A stretch of 64,000 nt of DNA from contig CM060733.1 in NCBI GenBank assembly GCA_030704615.1, positions 16,368,001 through 16,432,000 on the forward strand, given 5' to 3'. This DNA comes from Takakia lepidozioides. Lineage: Eukaryota > Streptophyta > Takakiopsida > Takakiales > Takakiaceae. A program made the position numbers and the translations under genes. Within the stretch, counting starts at the first letter, position 1. Each line of letters opens with the position of its first letter. The notes under the pieces are model-generated. The model did no database searches and was not told the DNA's origin. It was given only the letters and a program-made list of their open reading frames with translations. Below, in pieces: positions 56,901 to 64,000 of this stretch.

Positions 56901-57998
56901 ATTCAAATTACAACTTGGCATTAAGAAGGTGAAGGATGCATGCTCCAGTGGAAACAAATTACATTTTCCCAGGAGGGAGTGCAGAGGTACCTGGGCAGAC
57001 CCTCCAATGCCCTCAGCTGTGTACCAAGGAGTGCCGAGAACTACGCCGGCATTATTGACCTGTTTCAAGTACACAATGCAAAGTTGTTCAGTCATAGTGG
57101 ATCCGGCCCAACACCTGTTCAGACTAGTGTGTGTGCTTGACCCCATACTACAGATTTAAAGAGCGAGATCACAAGAGGGAAGAAAAGTTGCCACAATATG
57201 GAGGGATTGGAGTAATTCAATTTGAGTACTTTACCAGGAGGTGTAGGGGTAAATTACGAGACTTGAATTCAGATGCACACTTGCGAACAGACTCGAGGGT
57301 GCCCAAATCCAGCAGCAGTATTTCCACATCAGCCCTTGGGCAGGCCTTGAAATCCATGCAAAAGGATGTAAAAAAGCAATGGGAAACCCCAAGCGGTGTG
57401 AAAACCACATCAGCTACAGGCTTGCGGGCCTTTGCATGGAAAGCTACTGGCAAAAGACTGTGAATCCAATATAGGTCTGTCTACATGCAAGCAATTACAC
57501 TAGTATAAACAGATTAACCACTAATGTTACTAAGGTTCAACATGTCTTTGGGAGAAGGACAGCAAAAAAACCTCACGAATGTAGGTGGCCGCCTGGTGAG
57601 CTCTGTTAGCGCTCCGGCAGGCCAGAAACACCTTCATCCCATCCTTTGCTAGAGCAAGAGCTGTTTCTCTGTTGAAGAAGACAAGAATTAGGGTCTCTTA
57701 ACACCTAACCCAAGCAACACCCGCCCCATTTGTGTGGGGCAGACCTCCTGGCCATGATATTTCCATGAAGCAGCTGGACTTTAAAATTTTCCATGTAAAG
57801 TAGGTTCTACCTGATTCTATTGAAATAAAATCTAAGTGAGAAAAACCAATGCGTCAGCTACAATATCAGATTTACAGATCAGCTCGAGAACTCACAAGCT
57901 CGCTCATGTTCTTCTTCAAAAGAGAAAGCGACCGAGAAGTACCTTCCAATCCCGGTGTTGGAACCCGTCACAATCGCAATCCTGCGAAAGTCAGACAT
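53913..57998 (-). CDS. Short-chain dehydrogenase/reductase (retinol dehydrogenase/WWOX-like), possibly decaying
   Basis: Exons 1-5 (57998-57943, 57668-57572, 57345-57235, 57059-56991, 56690-56619) join in phase. They encode MSDFRRIAIVTGSNTGIG (NAD(P)-binding TGxxxGxG), LALAKDGMKVFLACR, ADVEILLLDLGTLESVR, VNNAGVVLGTPWYTAEG (NNAG) and INYLGPYVLTRLLEDEL. A further exon, 55749-55583, has DYPEAKLANVLFTYELQRR with the catalytic YxxxK. A last one, 54113-53913, has TIGTNLAAVFDWPLRNIS and the stop. The latter two do not join in phase with the rest, and the stretch that should encode VVNVSS is not seen. One exon may have been missed or lost. The long gap between exons 5 and 6 contains a piggyBac relic (55930-56040). 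Confidence 0.7.
54757..54810 (+). repeat. Dispersed repeat copy
   Basis: GTACTCATAAGACGTTGTTTG-type sequence with GTAGCCTTGTGGCC, the same motif as at 36.7, 37.1, 53.27 and 53.36 kb. The copy lies in the last intron of the dehydrogenase gene. Confidence 0.7.
55930..56040 (+). pseudogene. piggyBac transposase relic (Cys-rich C-terminus)
   Basis: The plus strand encodes RRKCVECG, a stop, then RQRYCCGVCGDFPCCLGHCF, aligning with CVECGARQRFFCALCGDVSI and following residues at the end of the intact transposase at 5040-5130. Only about 35 codons are recognisable. It lies antisense in an intron of the dehydrogenase gene. Confidence 0.75.
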
Positions 57999-60206
57999 TA
58001 TTTCACCCTGACATGAGCTCTCTCCCTCATCAGCGCTAGAGCGAATGAAGACGACAAGAGCAGAAGAAGCCGGTAGGTGGACCAGACTCCAATGTTAAAC
58101 TGATTCTCAAACGTTCACGTTTACAAACGGAGTTCATCCACAACCAACATATGTTTCTGAAACTGATGTCTTCATCCACTAGACTGAATGGATGACGTTC
58201 ATCCACATCAATATATGAAGCGAGACGTTTGTTTTGTTTTGTAGCGTCGTTGAGATCTCCCTAACCGCGGGCCAGTCCGGGTGCTTGGTGCCGTGGATCT
58301 TCCATGAGGAGGGGTGCACCGGCTTGGTCTCATAGTTTTTGGAGCTGCGGTGTGGGAAATATGGAATTTTGAGTACTTTGGGTCGCTGGAAATTCGGAAA
58401 AAATAGCAAAGTGGGCTTTCCTGGAGCAATGATTGGCCCTTCACGTGGGATATTTGGAATTTCAAGTACTTTTGGTCGCTGGAAATTTGTGAAAAATAGC
58501 AGAGTGGATATATCAATATATTAAGCCTCGACAGGGGAGATTGCAAAAATAGTAAAGTGGGCACTGGGATGCACTTGGACTTAGATGACATTGGACACTG
58601 GAGGTTGCCCTTGGGCCTCCACATGGGAGAAGCTCTTGGATACATAGGAGAGTGCACTTGGGCTTAGATTTCAATTCTTCACACATTGGCCAATGGCACA
58701 GGCTACCCTAGATCTCCCAAACTGTTGGGTCTCTGGATACACAAGGGATTGCACTTGGACTTAGATGACATTGGACACTTGGGCCAACGGCACAAGCTGC
58801 CCTAAAGGTTACACTTGGGCCTTGACATAGGATACACTCTTGGATACATAGGGGATTGCACTTGGACTTAGCTGATGATACTGGACATTTGGGCCAACGG
58901 CACAGGCTACTCTAGCCAGTTTGTTTGTTTTGTATTGTTTTGTTTTGTTTTGTAGCGTCATTGCAGAGATCTCCCAAACCGCGGGGGCCCAGCCCCAGTG
59001 CTTGGTGCCGTTGGAAAGCCCTCAATGAGGAGGGGTAAACCGGCTTAGTCTCATAATTTTTGGACGTGTGGTGTGGGAGATGTGGAATTCCAAGTACTTT
59101 GGGTCGCTGGAAATTCGTGAAAAATGGCCAAGTGGGCTTTCCTTGGTCAACGATTGGCCCGTCATTTGGGAGATTTGGAATTTCAGGTATTTCTAGTCGC
59201 TGGAAATTCTCGAAAAATAGCAAAAGTGAAGCCTCGACAAGGGAGATTGCAAAAATAGCAAAGAGGGCTTTGTTGGAACAATGACGTGGAGATCTCCCAA
59301 ACTGCAGGGTCTCTGGATGCATAGGGGATTGCACTTGGACTTAGATGACATTGGACATTGGAGGTCGCACTTGGGCCTCTACATGGGAGAAGCACTTGGA
59401 TACATAGGAGATTGCACTTGGGCTTAGATCTCAATTCTTAACACATGGGGCAATGGCACAGGCTACCCTAGGCCTAGATCTCCCAACAGGAGGGTCTTTG
59501 GATACATAGGGGATTGCACTTGGACTTAGGGGCCAACGGCACAAGCTACCCTATCAATATATGAAGCGAGACGTTTGTTTGTTTTGTTTTGTAGCGTCGT
59601 TGAGATCTCCCAAACTGTTGGGCTCCAGCTTTGGTGATATGGAATTTCAAGTACTTTTGGTCTCTGGAAATTCAAGAAAAATAGCAAAGTGGGCTTTCTG
59701 GAGCAGTGGGAGATTTGAAATTTCAAGTACTTTTGGCAAAAAGGATACATCAATATATGAAGCCTCGACAGGGGAGATAATTGCAAAAATAGCAAAATGG
59801 GCTTTGGGATTGCACTTGGACTTAGGTGACATTGGACACTGGAGGTCGCACTTGGGCCTCTACATGGGAGACGCACATAGATACATAGGAGATTGCACTT
59901 AAGGCTTAGATTTCAATTCTTCACACATGGGCCAATGGCACAGGCTACCCTAGATCTCCCAAACAGTGGGGTCTCTGGATATATAGGGGATTGCACTTGG
60001 ACTTAGATGACACTGGACACTTGGGCCAATGGCACAGGCTGCCCTAGTACCATTGGAAAGCCAGCCGAGACGGAGGACTTGGAAATCAATATATGAAGCA
60101 AGCCAATTTGTATGTTTTGTTCTGTTTTGTAGCGTCGTTGAGATCTCCTAAACCGCGGGGTCTTAGTGCGGGTGCTTGGTGTCATTGAAAAGCCCTCGAT
60201 GAGAGG

Positions 60207-61899
60207 CAGGGATGCTAAACCATGAGCGGTGAGCGGTGAGCTGGAAATCGTGAGCCCATGATATAAATTATATATGATTATGAGCATGGATGGGACGTTA
60301 AAACATTAAGAAATGGGACGTATTTCCGCGGATTACTGTATAACGACCTTATATCCGAGGAAACCAAAAAATGACAATTCAACAATGACAAAAAATGTAC
60401 TTCAAACTATACCAAAAGATTGGATCAGATGTACAAATGGGACACATCGAGATCAATGAATGCATTTGGTTGACACTTACGTAAAGACAACAAATTGGTC
60501 ATAAAAAGCAATGAATCAAATATCAGAAGAATCTATTTATTTCTTACACATCCCATATCATCATTCTGACTTTGATGATTAAAATCTGAATAGAAACTCA
60601 TACCCATATTTTGTAGGATCAGACAGTGGACCAGAAAGACTAAATATTTATTTTATTTTATTTTAAAATGTCATTTTATCTCATTTCAATAAAAAATTAT
60701 CTATGATACTTAAACTGATATGAAGGTAGAAATATATATACCAATATGTGGCTTCTTTTAGGAGGCGTCATATATATATATATATATATATAATCAATAT
60801 ATGACTATATATATATATTCAGATTCAAAATTGACATCAATATATATTATTCCAAAATAAATACTATTTTTTATTATGTCATTCACTCATTGTTTATGAA
60901 AAACAATTATTTCAGATTTGGCCCAAAAGAAATTATAGGATTTTATTTTAAGGAAACGGGTATCTGCCGGCGCATACGAAATACGAGGGCCTCTATCCCT
61001 TGTTTTGGGGGAAAAAAAAAAAAAAAAAAAAAAAAACTATCGTCTGAGATACATGTCGCCATAAAAACTTGTATGCGTCTGCTTATACCCAAAATGAATA
61101 TACTAAGGGCATTGTTGTCTGAGTTTCATTTCACCATGAATACATGTATGCGCTTGCTTATACCCGAATTGAGGCACACTAAGGGCACTGTTGTCTGAGA
61201 TTCATGTTGTCATGAAAACCTGTATGCGTCTGCTTATACCCGAAATGAACACTGAGGACACTGTTGTCTGATATTCATTTCGCCATGAAAACTTGTATGC
61301 GCCTACTTATACCCGAAATGAACACACTGATGTCTGAGACTAGAGCTTCCCTAAAACTATATGTGCTTGCGCATACCCTAGTTGAAGTCATTTCGAACTG
61401 TATGCGCCTATGCATACACTAAATGGTCAAACCCCAGTTTTCTTTAACATGTTCATCCTAAACCCTATGCGCATGTTCCACAACCTGCAGTAGCTGCACC
61501 TGATAGGCTTCAGGCCAGATGACCATTTTGTCTCAACCACCTGCTGGTGTTAAGTCAGCAGAACATCCTTTCGGGACAGTATCGTTTCCATCTCACATAT
61601 TGGGCCCCTATCGCATGAAGAATGTTCCAACTCATTCCACTGAGATGGGTCATGGCCTCCTCCATTGAGCAACAGAATTGTCTGCAATCATCTCAAGGTG
61701 CACAGTTGTAGTTAGACCTCTTATGTCACTTCGGGAATATGGGGTTCTTCTGTCGTAAGGCTACACGGTCATAGGTCCTCCGGTATTCAATATGTAATCC
61801 GCGGGAATATGGGGTTTTCCCATTCGTGAGCCTATGCTCACGAATACAAGCTCGCAGCTCTCAAGCTCACACATCTAGGCTCACGGAATAGCATTCATG
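60207..61899. mobile_element. Non-autonomous hAT-like element
   Basis: The insertion splits a tandem unit whose uninterrupted copies read CTCGATGAGGAGGG. Its ends, CAGGGATGCTAAACCATGAG (from 60207) and, inverted, CATGAATGCTATTCCGTGAG (from 61899), agree at 15 of 20 positions and begin CA as in hAT elements. Flanks ATGAGAGG (60199-60206) and ATGAGGAGG (61901-61909) fit an 8-bp target duplication with one later deletion. Subterminal GTGAGC/GCTCAC repeats are frequent. There is no transposase; inside are AT-rich sequence, a 26-bp A run (61013-61036) and a minisatellite. Confidence 0.7.
61042..61400. repeat. Minisatellite, unit about 75 bp
   Basis: GTCTGAG-type unit starts at 61042, 61117, 61193, 61266 and 61332 (spacings 75, 76, 73 and 66). 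Each unit contains TATGCG and CTTATACCC. It lies inside the hAT-like element. Confidence 0.8.
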
Positions 61900-62689
61900 G
61901 ATGAGGAGGGGTGCACTGGCTTGGTCTCATGATTTTTGGACCTACGGTGTGGGAGATATGGAATTTCAAGTACTTTTGGTCTGTGGAAATTCGTGAAAAA
62001 TAGCAAAGTGGGCTTTCCTAGAGCGATGATTGGCCCTTCATGTGGGAGATTTGGAATTTCAAGTACTTTTGGTTGTTAGAAATTCGCAAAAAATAGCAAA
62101 GTGGATATATCAATATATAAAACCTCGACAAAGGAGATTGCAAAAATAGCAAAGTTGGCTTTGTTGGAACAATGACGTGGAGATCTCCCAAACTGTAGGA
62201 TCTCTGGATGCATAGGGGATTGCACTTGGACTTAGATGACATTGGACAATGGAGGTCGCACTTGGGCCTCTAAATGGGAGAAGCACTTTGATACATAGGA
62301 GATTGCAATAAGGCTTAGATTGCACTAAGGCTTGGATTGCACTTGGGCTTAGATTTCAATTCTTCACACATGGGCCAATGACACAGGCTACCCTAGGCCT
62401 AGATCTCCCAAACGGAAGGTCTCTGCATACATATGGGATTGCACTTGGACTTAGATGACACTGGACACTTGGGCCAACGGCATAGGCTACCCTAATCAAT
62501 ATATAAAAAGAGACGTTTATTTTGTTTTGTTTTGTTTTGTAGCGTCGTTGAGATCTCCCAAACCGCGGGGGCCCAGCCCTGGTGCTTGGTGCCGTTGGAA
62601 AGCCCTCGATGAGGAGGGATGCACCGGTTTGGTCTCATAATTTTTGGACCCACGGTGTGGGAGATGTGGAATTTCAAGTGTTTGTATAC

Positions 62690-63490
62690 CTATAGTGTAA
62701 ACCAGTGTTGGACTTGTATATAGGTGAAGGACTGCTATATAGTACTGGTATATGCACTGGTACCGTTTGGGATAATACTTGGTCATATACCAGACCAGGC
62801 TGGTATCAGTTTTTTCATACTAGCCACAATACCAGTACTCCCCCGCAGTCTACCTCATTTACTCTGGTATGTGTACCATATTAATTTATGTGTACATTTG
62901 CCTATACATTTGTATTTATGTATATTTACTTCTAAAGCCATCTTGAATTACAAGTTTATCAAAATAACAAATATCAAGTGAAAATAAATACAATACACAT
63001 AAAGGATGATACCAGAGTTGATACCTCATACCAGCTGGTATTGTGGTCTTGATACTCATAGTCATACCAATATTTGGACAAATATACATCCACCGTTATA
63101 TAGACCAGACTGATATGAAAACTTTGTGATACGCCAGGTACTAGGACCAGACTGGTATGTAAAAAAAACACGAAAAATGCGGTGTACGCCGGTGAGACAT
63201 GTTTGCAAACAAGAAAAAAGAAGGACAAACAAGAAGAAATGAGGGTTAGCAAGAAGAAGGAAATACATGGCAAGGGTTTTTTAAGTACAATCTGCTCTTT
63301 GCGCTTCCCTCCTCTGCCCTCCGCCCCTCCTGTCCCTGTCGTCCTCTCCATCGCCATCAGCAACGATGTGCCCTACAAACAAGTCCCAAAATAACGCTCA
63401 AGTCCCAAGTTCCAAGTCCTAAAATCAATGAGGGGCGGTTTACACTAAGCTGGGCGGTTTACACCAGTGTTGGACTGGTATCAAGCAGGG
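62690..63490. repeat. Palindrome-rich AT-rich non-coding stretch
   Basis: CCAGTGTTGGACT occurs at both ends (about 62703 and 63464), in the same orientation. Between them are many short inverted motifs of the form ATACCAG/CTGGTAT, for example AGACCAGGCTGGTATC and ACCAGACTGGTATG. No ORF with motifs. It may be a non-autonomous element; ends are undefined. Confidence 0.45.
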
Positions 63491-63679
63491 CCGGGGTTTT
63501 CAGACCATGGCAAATGAAACCCCGGCTCTAGAATCTGCGAAACCAGCAATATACCTCTGCTTAGAGGTATCTGCTCATCTCGCTTTACTTTTGTTTGCTT
63601 TGCTTTTGTATCGTTTTATATTTCTTAGATCTAATCTCAATCTATGTTTGATTGCAATGATATAGCCAAGACATGACGT

Positions 63680-63955
63680 TTGTCTTCTCATCTATCGTCA
63701 TTGTATGCGGTGGGACGATTGTTGGAGAGTAAGTTCAAGGGCATGGATGATAAATTGATTGCGCTGCAAATCTCTCTAATTAGTGATGTCAAGGAGAATG
63801 TTCATGATCTCAAAGAAGATTACAAGGGTCTCCGAAATGATTCGAAAGAAACCGTGCACGAGGTGAAGGAGCTCAACCATGGTTTCAAGGGTTTCCGAAA
63901 TGATTTTAAAGAGACTATGCACGAGCTGAAGGAGCTTGTTTCGAAGAAAAGTTAG
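63680..63955 (+). CDS. Small predicted coiled-coil protein
   Basis: A 91-codon frame encodes a charged, helix-forming protein with two near repeats, KGLRNDSKETVHEVKEL and KGFRNDFKETMHELKEL, preceded by ENVHDLKEDY. The heptad-like spacing of hydrophobic residues suggests a coiled coil. I do not recognise a family. A GT-rich donor-like GGTAAG follows the stop, so it could be one exon of a longer gene extending past the window. Confidence 0.4.
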   Translation: MSSHLSSLYAVGRLLESKFKGMDDKLIALQISLISDVKENVHDLKEDYKGLRNDSKETVHEVKELNHGFKGFRNDFKETMHELKELVSKKS

Positions 63956-64000
63956 GTAAGTGTAAGGACAAGTTGATTTCATTGTTTCAGGATCTCGATA

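Larger units (their letters stand above)
58208..62690. repeat. Tandem array of 0.5-0.7-kb units (about five copies)
   Basis: Units open with TCAATATATGAAGCGAGACG or variants (58208, 59554, 60086, 62496; one variant start near 58916). They continue through a (TTTTG)n run, GTAGCGTCGTTGAGATCTCC, GGTGCTTGGTGCC, GGAATTTCAAGTACTTTTGG and GGATTGCACTTGGACTTAG. The last two motifs recur several times within one unit, so the array has higher-order structure. Copies differ by deletions. One copy (60086 onwards) is split by the insertion at 60207-61899. No coding potential is seen. Confidence 0.85.

Noticed and set aside
61013-61036. Poly-A tail of a retroposon
   Set aside because: The A run lies in the middle of the hAT-like insertion, without target duplications of its own.

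Overview
The window looks like nuclear DNA from a land plant, most likely a non-seed lineage (moss, lycophyte or fern). The evidence is spliced genes of plant-specific families (RABA5 Rab GTPase, RTNLB reticulon, BCAS3-domain ATG18, sn-2 type GPAT with an N-terminal HAD domain), a very long P-L-S PPR array, a plastid-type 5S rRNA fragment and dense transposon debris. The lineage is an inference; no single feature fixes the species. A run of exactly 500 N (17439-17938) marks a scaffold gap.

Layout. 1-6.5 kb holds two adjacent piggyBac-type elements: a 776-bp non-coding one and a 3.8-kb one with an intact 720-aa transposase, both with terminal inverted repeats and TTAA flanks. 6.8-8.4 kb is a single-exon GPAT gene, followed by a decayed copy of its 3' tail. 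10.5-12.4 kb is a broken FAD oxidoreductase pseudogene abutting a Copia reverse-transcriptase fragment; a ~98-bp tandem repeat follows. 13.6-16.3 kb (minus) is a multi-exon gene resembling beta-class DNA methyltransferases, with three related palindromes in its introns. 18-21.4 kb is a PPR gene built from nine 303-bp modules with a frame-broken DYW end, followed by a PPR pseudogene. 24 kb has the plastid 5S fragment between 29-bp direct repeats. 25.5-27.2 kb is a complete five-exon reticulon gene. 28.6-29.4 kb has an LTR-like promoter and a tRNA-derived SINE head.

31.4-38.9 kb (minus) is an eight- or nine-exon ATG18/BCAS3 gene with one GC-AG intron and one repeat-filled intron. 42.5-43.5 kb is a two-exon RABA5 gene, converging on a truncated Argonaute pseudogene (44-45.9 kb, minus). 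47.3-51 kb is a frameshifted LINE whose RT remnant and RNase H are separated by a chromodomain-like segment. 51-52.8 kb is a PPR pseudogene carrying a nested inverted second copy of its front end. 53.9-58 kb (minus) is a short-chain dehydrogenase gene or pseudogene with a piggyBac relic in one intron. 58.2-62.7 kb is a tandem array of 0.5-0.7-kb units, one unit split by a ~1.7-kb hAT-like insertion. The right end holds a palindrome-rich non-coding stretch and a small coiled-coil ORF.

The intact cellular genes (GPAT, RTNLB, ATG18, RABA5) act in membrane and lipid biology but show no sign of being a functional cluster; they are separate eukaryotic transcription units between mobile elements. 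All exon boundaries were read by eye from GT-AG (one GC-AG) signals, phase continuity and family motifs.
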